From an uncultured Bacilli bacterium (lineage in GTDB: Bacteria > Bacillota_I > Bacilli_A > RF39 > UBA660): 12,414 nt of DNA. Below are positions 1 to 7,150 of this stretch, piece by piece. A program made the position numbers and the translations under genes. The notes beneath the pieces were generated by a model, which was given only the letters and a program-made list of their open reading frames with translations, was not told where the DNA came from and ran no database searches. Each line of letters opens with the position of its first letter. Positions within the stretch are counted from its first letter, which is position 1. The stretch lies in NCBI GenBank assembly GCA_947585065.1, contig CANPWX010000014.1, positions 1-12,414 on the forward strand. Reading direction: 5' to 3'.

Positions 1-1153
1 TTAATAAATTGATCTCCTCATCTGTATCCTCCATAAAATGATTTAAAGTAACAACATAAGGAATATTCATTAAATTCAAAAGATCTAAATGAGCCCGTAC
101 ATTATCAAATCCTAATTCTAATTGTTCTAAAGGACTTAAATCTTCATTACCAGCATGATGTTTAATCGCCTTAATTGTCACCACAAAAACAATACCAGAC
201 ACTGAAAAATGATTTTCTCGCGATAAAATATCAATAAATTTAAATCCACCCAAATCAAAGCCAAACCCTGCCTCAGTAATTACAATAGGTGCTAAATCAG
301 TCGCTAATTTTAAAGAAGACACTGAATTACAACCTGGAGCAATATTAGCAAAAGGACCCCCATGAACAAACACCGGATTTTTCTCTAAAGTTTGTACTAA
401 ATTGGGTTGAATCGCATCTTTTAATAAAGCAAGCAAAGAACCAGTAATACCAAGACTTTCTAAATAAACATATTCATTATCCAAATTTTTACCAATAATA
501 ATTCGATTCAATCGCTCTCTTAAATCTTCTAAATCGGAAGCCATACAAAGAGTGCTCATAACTTCACAAGCAGCAGTTATAGTAAATTTATCATTTCTTT
601 CCACACCATTCGTCCCGCCACCTACTCCAACAGAAATATTTCTTAAAGCACGATCATTCATATCCATTGTTCGAGTAAAATAAATTTTATGAACATCTAT
701 GTGTAATGGATTACCAAAATAAATAGAATTATCAATCATCGAACAGATTAAATTATTCGCGGCAGTAATCGCATGAAAATCACCAGTCAAATGAAGATTA
801 ATATCCTCCATAGGAACAACTTGAGCATATCCTCCTCCCGTCGCTCCACCTTTAATACCAAAAACAGGGCCCAAAGATGGCTCACGTAAGGTAAGCATAG
901 AAGGTACTCCTTTTTTTCTTAAAGCATCATGTAATCCAATGGCAACAGTAGTTTTTCCCTCTCCATAAGGAGTAGGATTCATACTTGTAACTAAAATAAT
1001 TTTACTATTCGCATTCCAACTCCCTTTTCGATTCACTTTTGCTTTAAATTTTCCATATAATTCTAAATCATCTTCATTTAAACCAATCTTACTAGCAATT
1101 ACCCGAATATCTTCTGGAGTATTTTTTTGAGCAATTTCATAATCTTTTAACAT
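1..1153 (-). CDS. fhs: Formate-tetrahydrofolate ligase, N-terminal part (3' end outside window)
   Basis: Cytosolic one-carbon enzyme that joins formate to tetrahydrofolate using ATP, giving 10-formyl-THF for purine and fMet-tRNA synthesis. My translation of the minus strand gives about 384 residues; the family is usually near 555, so roughly the last 170 lie off the left edge. Visible motifs are the P-loop TPYGEGKTT (about residues 61-69), then REPSLGPVFGIKGGATGGGYAQ in pieces typical of the family, NLHLTGDFHAI, and VGVGGGTNGVERNDKF. I start at the ATG ending at 1153 (MLKDYEIAQ), because AGAAAGGA lies 9 nt upstream of it. The other in-frame ATG, at 1162, would sit directly against that ribosome binding site. 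It lies downstream of cdaR but is separated from it by a terminator and has its own promoter, so it is probably transcribed alone. The frame is intact throughout the visible part. Confidence 0.95.
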   Translation of the reverse strand, partial: MLKDYEIAQKNTPEDIRVIASKIGLNEDDLELYGKFKAKVNRKGSWNANSKIILVTSMNPTPYGEGKTTVAIGLHDALRKKGVPSMLTLREPSLGPVFGIKGGATGGGYAQVVPMEDINLHLTGDFHAITAANNLICSMIDNSIYFGNPLHIDVHKIYFTRTMDMNDRALRNISVGVGGGTNGVERNDKFTITAACEVMSTLCMASDLEDLRERLNRIIIGKNLDNEYVYLESLGITGSLLALLKDAIQPNLVQTLEKNPVFVHGGPFANIAPGCNSVSSLKLATDLAPIVITEAGFGFDLGGFKFIDILSRENHFSVSGIVFVVTIKAIKHHAGNEDLSPLEQLELGFDNVRAHLDLLNLMNIPYVVTLNHFMEDTDEEINLL

Positions 1154-1182
1154 ATCAATCATTCCTTTCTAAAGGTATATTT

Positions 1183-1211
1183 ATTATATAATAGATAATG
1201 AAAATATTGAA
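1183..1211 (-). promoter_or_regulatory. Candidate promoter of fhs
   Basis: On the minus strand a perfect TATAAT (1183-1188) lies about 30 nt upstream of the chosen fhs start. The -35 candidate TTCAAT (1206-1211) at 17-nt spacing matches consensus weakly. The -10 sits inside an AT palindrome, ATTATATAAT, so TATAAT is readable on both strands. No riboswitch or long leader fits in the short gap. Confidence 0.5.
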
Positions 1212-1225
1212 GTAAAAACTTTGTT

Positions 1226-1255
1226 AAAAAAAAGATAGACCTTTTAAGATCTATC
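1226..1255 (-). terminator. Intrinsic terminator of the cdaA-cdaR operon
   Basis: Read on the minus strand, GATAGATC pairs with GGTCTATC (8 bp, one G-T wobble) around a 6-nt loop, followed by a run of eight T. The cdaR stop codon TAG lies inside the 5' arm, so termination is immediate. It separates cdaR from fhs. Confidence 0.85.
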
Positions 1256-2609
1256 CATTTGTTATTACAATATTTACTTTGCTTGCAACAACATAAGTCA
1301 CTCTTGGATCAGTAGATTCAATTTTAACATCCACATCATAAGTACCAGGAGTATAATTTGCTAAATCAATATAAGCAGATATATTTTCTTCTGTAATTGC
1401 ATCAATCACTGATTGAACGCCTTTGACTTGAACAGCAATTGGATTATCATCAGTACGATTAACAATCAAACCACTACCAACATTAGCCGAACTAATATTA
1501 GAAATATTTAATGTTTTTTGTTTTTCATCACCAAAGGTAACTACAACTTTCACATCAGAAGCACTCATTGAACGTACTCCAGAAGGTTTACGAATACTTA
1601 CTTGTTGAGTAATCGCACCACTAGAACCTTTTCCATTAATATCAATCGTTGCAACAACACTCGTAATTTTATCTATTTCTTCTTTTTCTCCATAAATATC
1701 AACTGTATAATTAGTCTTTCCTTCAATCGTAATCGTAGAAATAGATTTACCAGCTACAAGTTCACCAGTAGTTGCGACTACAATAGGAACAGTAGCTTTA
1801 TAAGTACTAAAGGAAATGCTTGCACTGACAGTAGTTGGAACAATTTCCACATTATCTAGTACTTCACCATTCGAATCATAAGCAACCAAAGGAATATTAT
1901 CAATATCATAAGTGATAGCTTCAGTAAACTTGTTATTACTTAAATCAATTAATGCTTTGACAGTAGCAATTTTATCTAAAGCATCTCGTGATCCTTTAAC
2001 AATAACACTCGTTTGATCAAGTGAAACATTAGACACTGAAAATTTTTCATTTAACTTATTTTCATTCAATAATTCATAAGAAATACTATGTTCTTCACTT
2101 TCTTTTTTCTTAATAACAACACTGACATAAGCTGGATCCAATTTATAATTAATATTATTAATAGCTTGATTATAAGTTAATTTAACTCGTCTAGGAGTAT
2201 CGCTCGGTTCATAATCAGATAAATCTAAAATAACATCATGTTCTCCTAACTGTTTCGCTAAATACAAAGCACTTTTTCTTCCAGTAAGAATAATATCAAC
2301 ACTATCAACTAAACCTTCCACAACATAGCTTTCTTTATTATAGATAATGTTGACAGGTTCATTTGCTAATATCTCAGATTCAGTAGCAACCAAAGTAATC
2401 ACTTGAGAATCAACTAATAGAAAAACAACAACTGCAAGTGCTAAAGAAATATAAACTAAAACTAAAGGCCGATTTAAAAATTTTTCTACATGAATAGGAT
2501 TATTTTTTAGTTTTTCATATAAGAAATAAATAGCCCTACTTAACGGGGTAATAAACTTTGTATCTATTACTCCATATATTTTTTTCAAAAATAGGATAAA
2601 CTTATTCAT
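1251..2609 (-). CDS. cdaR: CdaR (YbbR-domain regulator of the diadenylate cyclase)
   Basis: Membrane-anchored extracellular regulator that binds the diadenylate cyclase CdaA and modulates c-di-AMP synthesis (family knowledge). The 452-residue protein has a basic, amphipathic cytoplasmic N-terminus (1-47), one transmembrane segment (about 48-67, PLVLVYISLALAVVVFLLV) and a long outer part. I read four YbbR-type beta repeats, at about 83-168, 170-268, 271-358 and 360-450. Each ends in a hydrophobic strand such as YVSVVI, TVSASISF, VKVVVTF or VNIVIT. The start is the ATG at 2609: it overlaps the end of cdaA by 8 nt and has GAGG six nt upstream. A longer reading from 2645 adds 12 basic residues but lacks a good ribosome binding site. 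Translational coupling with cdaA is likely. The frame ends in TAG inside the terminator stem. Confidence 0.93.
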   Translation of the reverse strand: MNKFILFLKKIYGVIDTKFITPLSRAIYFLYEKLKNNPIHVEKFLNRPLVLVYISLALAVVVFLLVDSQVITLVATESEILANEPVNIIYNKESYVVEGLVDSVDIILTGRKSALYLAKQLGEHDVILDLSDYEPSDTPRRVKLTYNQAINNINYKLDPAYVSVVIKKKESEEHSISYELLNENKLNEKFSVSNVSLDQTSVIVKGSRDALDKIATVKALIDLSNNKFTEAITYDIDNIPLVAYDSNGEVLDNVEIVPTTVSASISFSTYKATVPIVVATTGELVAGKSISTITIEGKTNYTVDIYGEKEEIDKITSVVATIDINGKGSSGAITQQVSIRKPSGVRSMSASDVKVVVTFGDEKQKTLNISNISSANVGSGLIVNRTDDNPIAVQVKGVQSVIDAITEENISAYIDLANYTPGTYDVDVKIESTDPRVTYVVASKVNIVITNG

Positions 2610-3423
2610 CGACTTCCTCGCTTTCTTCTTGAGTATCCGAATCATAGAACACTTCTGTTTTAGGTTTCAATTCATCCATAAGCATCATTCGAAAATCATC
2701 CAAAGATAAATTATAATGAAGTTCTCCATCACAAGCGATACTAATACGGCCAGTCTCCTCAGAAACAACTAAAGCAAGAGCATCACTTTCCTCAGCAATC
2801 CCTAAAGCAGCTCGATGTCGTGTTCCAAGTCTTTTACTTAAACTAGGATTCATACTTGTCCGAAAAACAGCAGAAGCACAACTAATACGATCTCCTTCAA
2901 TAATCACACCACCATCATGAAGAGGATTATTTGGAAAGAAAATACTACTTAATAGTTCACTAGAAATATCAGCATAAATCTTAGTCGCACGCCCAATATA
3001 TTCTTGTAATGAGACATCACGCTCAAGAACCATTAAAGCTCCAATACGATTTCTTTTCAAATATTCTACAGACTTCATAATCTCACTCACCATTTTTTCT
3101 CTTTCATCACCAGTAAGAACTTTATGACGTCCTAGAAGCTGAGTTCTTCCAATACTTTCTAACATATTACGAATTTCTGGTTGGAAAATAACAATAATAG
3201 CAAGAGGCCCCCACTCTACAACATATTCTAAAAGTAATCCAACCGTATATAAATTTAATATTTGACTTAAAATTTCAATTAATATAACTAATAAAACCCC
3301 TTTAACAATTAAAACCATTTTCACATTATTTCGAATATTTTTCAAAATAAAATAAAATAAAGACCAAACAATACAAATATCTAAAACCTTTGTAAATAAA
3401 GACCAAATGGTTGCCAATGACAT
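2602..3423 (-). CDS. cdaA: CdaA, membrane diadenylate cyclase
   Basis: Makes cyclic di-AMP from two ATP at the inner face of the membrane; c-di-AMP controls potassium uptake, osmolyte balance and wall homeostasis. The 273-residue length matches the family. Three transmembrane segments occupy about residues 7-29, 35-56 and 59-80, followed by a DisA_N catalytic domain. Catalytic signatures are LHDGGVII (DGG at 170-172, where most family members have DGA), GTRHRAALGI (RHR at 202-204) and VSEETGRISIA. The C-terminal 15 or so residues are acidic. I start at the ATG ending at 3423 (MSLATIWSLF), with GAAGGA 9 nt upstream. A longer reading from 3456 is excluded because that ATG overlaps the promoter's TATAAT. 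It is the first gene of a two-gene operon with cdaR. The usual third gene, glmM, does not follow here. Confidence 0.95.
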   Translation of the reverse strand: MSLATIWSLFTKVLDICIVWSLFYFILKNIRNNVKMVLIVKGVLLVILIEILSQILNLYTVGLLLEYVVEWGPLAIIVIFQPEIRNMLESIGRTQLLGRHKVLTGDEREKMVSEIMKSVEYLKRNRIGALMVLERDVSLQEYIGRATKIYADISSELLSSIFFPNNPLHDGGVIIEGDRISCASAVFRTSMNPSLSKRLGTRHRAALGIAEESDALALVVSEETGRISIACDGELHYNLSLDDFRMMLMDELKPKTEVFYDSDTQEESEEVDE

Positions 3424-3454
3424 AAAATCACATCCTTCAATTCTTTGCTTTTCC

Positions 3455-3463
3455 ATTATAGCA
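3455..3463 (-). promoter_or_regulatory. Extended -10 promoter of cdaA-cdaR
   Basis: The minus strand reads TGCTATAAT, a perfect -10 with the TGn extension and no convincing -35. Transcription would begin near 3448, giving a leader of about 25 nt that carries the GAAGGA ribosome binding site. This placement decides the cdaA start, because the upstream ATG (3454-3456) overlaps the -10 box. Confidence 0.6.
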
Positions 3464-3493
3464 AATTTTTCTAAAATAATCTATATGAAATCC

Positions 3494-3522
3494 AATCTTT
3501 TTTTAGGACTCTAAAAAGATTT
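3494..3522. terminator. Inverted repeat at the 3' end of the cadherin-like gene, possible terminator
   Basis: AATCTTTTT and AAAAAGATT form an AT-rich stem around a short centre at the stop codon of the upstream minus-strand gene. In the minus direction no T-run follows, so it would be a weak terminator. The T-run (TATTTTTTTT) lies on the plus-strand side. It may simply be an mRNA-end hairpin. Confidence 0.35.
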
Positions 3523-5115
3523 ATTTTTTTTCTTACGTTTTTTATCATCTGCTAATAAATCAAACATTTCTTCCTCATTTACTTGTTCTTTAATCTCTTT
3601 TAATTCTTTCTGAGATAGCTCTCTTGTCTTTTCATAATCTTCAATGATCTTAGCAGCATTATTTACTTGTTCTAAAGCATCTTCTTTTGTTTTCTTATTT
3701 GTTTTCTTTTGTTCTTTTTCTTTTGGTTCTTTTTTCGTCTCTACCGGAACTTCTTCTTTCACTTCTTGCTTTAAATCTTTTTGTTTTTTCTTTTCTTCTT
3801 TTCTTTCTTTTTTTAATTGTTTTTTTGATTTCTTTTCTTCCGTTACTACTTCCTCTTTTTTCTCTTCCATTTTTACATTTTTATTCTTATTCTTTGGCTT
3901 TCTACATAATAAGAGAATAATCACAAGGAAAAAGAAAAGTAACGTTCCTGCAAAAGCTAAAACAACAATTTGATATTTTTCAATCTGTTCTTCATAATGT
4001 TTTGTAATCGCATCATTATAATAACTATACGTTTCATTTGATAAATCATAAAGATAGTAATCACTAAAACCTGTTGTTATATTAAGAGCATACACTAAAA
4101 CAATATTAGGATCAATACTAGAGACTAAGCATTCTTCACTATTCCCATTAATAGTAATATTTTTTTTAGTAAAACCTTCCACTTCATCAGGAATTTCTTT
4201 TAGATAAAGTAATAATTCATTACTTTTATTTTCTTGATAAAGAGTATAAATTTCATTTTCAGAATCATAAATTGCTAAATGACTCACCCCTTTAGAATCT
4301 TTTAACCCTACTAAAGTATAAGTAGAAACTTCAGAAAAAAAAGCAGGAATATCAAAATTATTAATTTGAATCACTGTAGGTAAATAGGTAGTAGGAGCTT
4401 CCAAAGTTCGAGCATTTTTCATAACAGTATAATGATTATTACCAATAGTAACAGGAATAGGACTTTCATCTTCCACATTTACTTTGACAGTATAAATTCT
4501 TTCTGAACCAGTTTCACTTACAACTTTTATTTCAAAAGAATTAAGCCCTTCAACTACATCCACTTCACCAAGATTTTCCATTGTTGCATAACTGGATTCT
4601 TTTTCAGCTTCAATCACTACTTTATTAACAGTATTAGGTACTGTTACTGTATATTCAAGTATTTCTTTATCAAAAGAAGGAGAAAGAGTATAACCAGTAA
4701 CTCCTAAAGATTTTAAATAATTATTCGTATCTTTTTCTCTTGGAGCCTGAACAACAACAGCTTTACTTCCACTAATAGAAACTGTAGAACCATCAGCACT
4801 GGTAGCATTTCCAGTAACAGTAAATCCAATTTGCCCAACACTCGTTGCTCGACAAGTTACAGTGAAATACTTTGTTGCATTTTGAGCATTATCTGTTGCA
4901 TCAGCATAAGAAGCACTACATCCACTCGTCGCCCCATGGCCTTCTAAAGACACTTGCCAAGAAGCTACATTATTAATTCGTAAAGTCGCCGTTACAGTAG
5001 AACCACTCGTAATATAAGTAGAACTAGAAGAAAAACTATAAGTAGGAGCAGCATGCACAACGAAAGGGAATCCTAATAATCCTAAAAATAATCCAAATAT
5101 TTTTTTATTTTTCAT
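3511..5115 (-). CDS. Surface membrane protein with cohesin-like and cadherin-like domains and a Lys/Glu-rich cytoplasmic tail
   Basis: A 534-residue type I membrane protein with no recognised gene name. Residues 1-22 are a signal peptide ending VHA before APTYSF. Residues 23-124 form a Ser/Thr-rich beta sandwich (STVTATLRINNVASWQVSLEG) like the cohesin-type or Ig-like modules of Firmicute surface proteins, with two Cys (66, 88) that could form a disulfide. Residues 128-214 are a cadherin-like beta-sandwich (NNYLKSLGVTGYTLSP, then EYTVTVP and YTVKVNV). Residues 220-375 are an unrecognised outer domain. Residues 381-404 are a strong transmembrane segment. The last 130 residues are cytoplasmic, dominated by Lys and Glu, and probably helical or coiled. 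The ATG at 5115 is chosen because AAAGGAGG lies 7 nt upstream and the signal peptide begins there. It follows the glucosaminidase gene by 13 nt, so the two are co-transcribed and probably act together at the surface. Its function is unknown; a scaffold or anchor role is inference. Confidence 0.82.
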   Translation of the reverse strand: MKNKKIFGLFLGLLGFPFVVHAAPTYSFSSSSTYITSGSTVTATLRINNVASWQVSLEGHGATSGCSASYADATDNAQNATKYFTVTCRATSVGQIGFTVTGNATSADGSTVSISGSKAVVVQAPREKDTNNYLKSLGVTGYTLSPSFDKEILEYTVTVPNTVNKVVIEAEKESSYATMENLGEVDVVEGLNSFEIKVVSETGSERIYTVKVNVEDESPIPVTIGNNHYTVMKNARTLEAPTTYLPTVIQINNFDIPAFFSEVSTYTLVGLKDSKGVSHLAIYDSENEIYTLYQENKSNELLLYLKEIPDEVEGFTKKNITINGNSEECLVSSIDPNIVLVYALNITTGFSDYYLYDLSNETYSYYNDAITKHYEEQIEKYQIVVLAFAGTLLFFFLVIILLLCRKPKNKNKNVKMEEKKEEVVTEEKKSKKQLKKERKEEKKKQKDLKQEVKEEVPVETKKEPKEKEQKKTNKKTKEDALEQVNNAAKIIEDYEKTRELSQKELKEIKEQVNEEEMFDLLADDKKRKKKNKSF

Positions 5116-5128
5116 AAATTCTCCTCCT

Positions 5129-7000
5129 TTAAGCTTGATTAATTCCTTTTTGGCCAAGTAAATATTGTCGTAATCTTAATAAATCAGCAGAATTTACTTG
5201 ATCTGTATTAGCTAATTTAGCAGATTCAAAATATGCACCTTCCAATTTGAGTTGGCCAAGTAAATATTGTCTCATTTTCAAAAGGTCAGCAGAATTAATA
5301 ATCCCATCTCCACTAATATCACCGTAAATAATAAAAGTATAATTTTCTCCAGTCGAGAACGAAACGGTACAACCAGTAGTAATGATTTCACTATCTCCCA
5401 AAGGAGAACCATTAGCCTTTTTAAAAGTAAGTTCTTGCCCAACCGTTTTATTTTTCAAACTTTGAACGGTAGTTTGAACTTGAAGATTTGTTAAAAAAGT
5501 AGATTTTAAATGAAGATCCATATTATTTAAATGAGTTGCAACTGGAGTAACTTCTGGTACACTAGGAGTAGTTTTTTCGGGTTCACTAGAAGGTTCACTT
5601 GGTTTTTCCTCTTTGGGTGTACTTGGACTATCTACTGTTTGAGACGGAGACTCTACATTTTTATCAGGAGTAAAAGTTCCTCCTCCAATATTTCCAACAT
5701 AGATGCCATCACTATTTTTAGAAGCTCCACCTGCTGCATAAACAAGCCCAGCAAGAGCCGGATTTGCTTCACTAGAATAAGCTCCAATATTATAAAAATT
5801 ATAAAATCCTTCATAAGTTTGTCCTTTATAAGTAAAACGTTCTCCACTTGTCACTGTGCCTAACTTTGTACCAACTTCTTGTCTCGATAAAGAAGCTAAA
5901 TAAACAGGACTCACATTATAAGTTTTACCAGCCTCCATAAAAATACTAGAATAAGAAATTTTATCAATAGGATCCACACCATTCATAAAAGTATTTGATA
6001 AAATACTTTTTACCACCTCTTCTGTCTGAATTTCTTTATAACTTAAATCTTCAAACATAAAAATACTAGTATCTTCTAAAAAATTTCTAGGATCTAAATA
6101 ATACGACACCGTTTCAATATTAGCAATATACCAATTTCCTTCTGTATTAATACGCGCTTCATCAATACATTCAGAACAACTAGACAATTGAATCGATCCA
6201 ATACTTTTTTGAATCAAAGCCGTTGATTGAAAATCCAAACCAGTTTTTAATGCTTCAAAAGTCCAATTAGGATAACTTTCATGCAAGACTCTTAACCATT
6301 TACGATAGCTTTCAGGAAAACCTTGTTCTTCTAATTTTTTTTCAAATTCCTGATCTTTAACTTCAGAAGTTCCTCCTGTTTTCACTCCTTTTGCAGAATG
6401 TTTTGTATTTTCAGGCATATTTTCAAAAACTGGAATAGTAAAATGAAAAGGAAGTTTTAATAAATCATTCGCTTTATAACTATTATAAGTAGTTTTGGCT
6501 TCACTAAACGGAGCTTCTAAATTAGCCATATATTGATGATTATTCACTTTATAAGAAGAATTAGGATTGACATTAAATTTTTTTAAATAACTAGTAAATT
6601 GTCCTGCTGAAATATATCCTGAAGAAATAAACTCAGCACCTCCCATAATTGCTTTTTTAGGGCTAGTCCAAGGTCTACTATAAGACATTTCCATTGTTTC
6701 TTTTAATTCAATATATTGTCCACAAATAAAACCAGATTTACCAGAATACTCCACTTTATACCAACCAAAAGAGCATCCCTCTCCACTGACTTTATTCGTA
6801 TCCGTTACAATAACATATTCTCCTTTCGATAAATAATCTAATACTTCACCACTAGTAGATGCAAGACTTCTTAAACGAACTTCATTCCCTGTAATTTTCC
6901 CATACATACTAGCATCAGTATAAGGAATAAAAGAAAAAATAGATAGAAATAGGAAGCAGAATACAATTAGAATAAATGAAAATTTTTTTACTGTTTGCAT
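5129..7000 (-). CDS. Secreted SH3-glucosaminidase-dockerin protein
   Basis: A 623-residue exported wall hydrolase. In order: signal peptide or N-terminal anchor (about 1-30); bacterial SH3 domain (33-98); a segment with RPWTSPKKAIMGGAEFI, LKKFNV, HQYMANLEAP and FTIPVFENMP (108-196); a catalytic module beginning GFPESYRKWLRVLHESYPNW (227-246), continuing through YYLDPRNFL and SRQEVG (E375, probable catalytic acid), to EGFYNFYNIGAYS; a Pro/Ser/Thr/Glu linker (445-487); a small beta domain (490-558); and a dockerin-type pair (560-617). The predicted role is beta-N-acetylglucosaminidase cleavage of peptidoglycan. The first dockerin calcium loop is intact (D561, S563, D565, N569, D572); the second has lost its first three ligands. 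The start at 7000 has AAAGGAGG 7 nt upstream. It is the first gene of an operon with the membrane protein that follows. The block at 108-196 sits before the catalytic part instead of after it, which is the main oddity. Confidence 0.85.
   Translation of the reverse strand: MQTVKKFSFILIVFCFLFLSIFSFIPYTDASMYGKITGNEVRLRSLASTSGEVLDYLSKGEYVIVTDTNKVSGEGCSFGWYKVEYSGKSGFICGQYIELKETMEMSYSRPWTSPKKAIMGGAEFISSGYISAGQFTSYLKKFNVNPNSSYKVNNHQYMANLEAPFSEAKTTYNSYKANDLLKLPFHFTIPVFENMPENTKHSAKGVKTGGTSEVKDQEFEKKLEEQGFPESYRKWLRVLHESYPNWTFEALKTGLDFQSTALIQKSIGSIQLSSCSECIDEARINTEGNWYIANIETVSYYLDPRNFLEDTSIFMFEDLSYKEIQTEEVVKSILSNTFMNGVDPIDKISYSSIFMEAGKTYNVSPVYLASLSRQEVGTKLGTVTSGERFTYKGQTYEGFYNFYNIGAYSSEANPALAGLVYAAGGASKNSDGIYVGNIGGGTFTPDKNVESPSQTVDSPSTPKEEKPSEPSSEPEKTTPSVPEVTPVATHLNNMDLHLKSTFLTNLQVQTTVQSLKNKTVGQELTFKKANGSPLGDSEIITTGCTVSFSTGENYTFIIYGDISGDGIINSADLLKMRQYLLGQLKLEGAYFESAKLANTDQVNSADLLRLRQYLLGQKGINQA
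5150..5271 (-). repeat. Duplicated dockerin helix coding repeat (20-bp exact copies)
   Basis: The 20-bp sequence TTGGCCAAGTAAATATTGTC (plus strand) occurs exactly at 5150-5169 and 5252-5271. Both copies encode the RQYLLGQ helix ends of the two dockerin repeats, and a weaker match around TCAGCAGAATT (SADLL) follows each. Exact identity including third codon positions points to recent duplication or gene conversion of one helix. Confidence 0.8.
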
Positions 7001-7026
7001 ATCCCTTCCTCCTTTTATTCGACACT

Positions 7027-7035
7027 ATTATACCA
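7027..7035 (-). promoter_or_regulatory. Extended -10 promoter of the glucosaminidase operon
   Basis: The minus strand reads TGGTATAAT about 27 nt upstream of the start codon. A -35 candidate (TTTTCT at 17 nt) is poor, which fits a TGn-dependent promoter. It lies back to back with the LCP promoter in a 150-bp divergent intergenic region. Confidence 0.6.
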
Positions 7036-7094
7036 TTTTTTTAATAGATAGAAAAGCTTGTCCCCTATTTTGAATGTAAATAAACTATCAAATA

Positions 7095-7123
7095 TTGAGA
7101 TTTTAAAACATTTATTATATAAT
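7095..7123 (+). promoter_or_regulatory. Promoter of the LCP gene
   Basis: TTGAGA (7095-7100), a 17-nt spacer and TATAAT (7118-7123) make a near-consensus sigma-A-type promoter. Transcription should begin near 7130, so the in-frame ATG at 7133 would be essentially leaderless. The ATG at 7151 instead has a 20-nt leader with AGAAAGGG. Confidence 0.75.
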
Positions 7124-7150
7124 AGATAAGAAATGAAGAAAGGGTGTTGT

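Noticed and set aside
1602..1859. Open frames antisense to cdaR, and similar ones at 5267-5494, 5531-5863, 7717-8103 and 8878-9066
   Set aside because: Each lies wholly inside a well-supported gene on the other strand, has biased composition and lacks recognisable domains or start signals.
3644..3973. Plus-strand open frames over the Lys/Glu-rich tail region
   Set aside because: They are Phe/Ser/Leu-rich mirror images of the A-rich Lys/Glu codons of the minus-strand gene, with no ribosome binding site or promoter.
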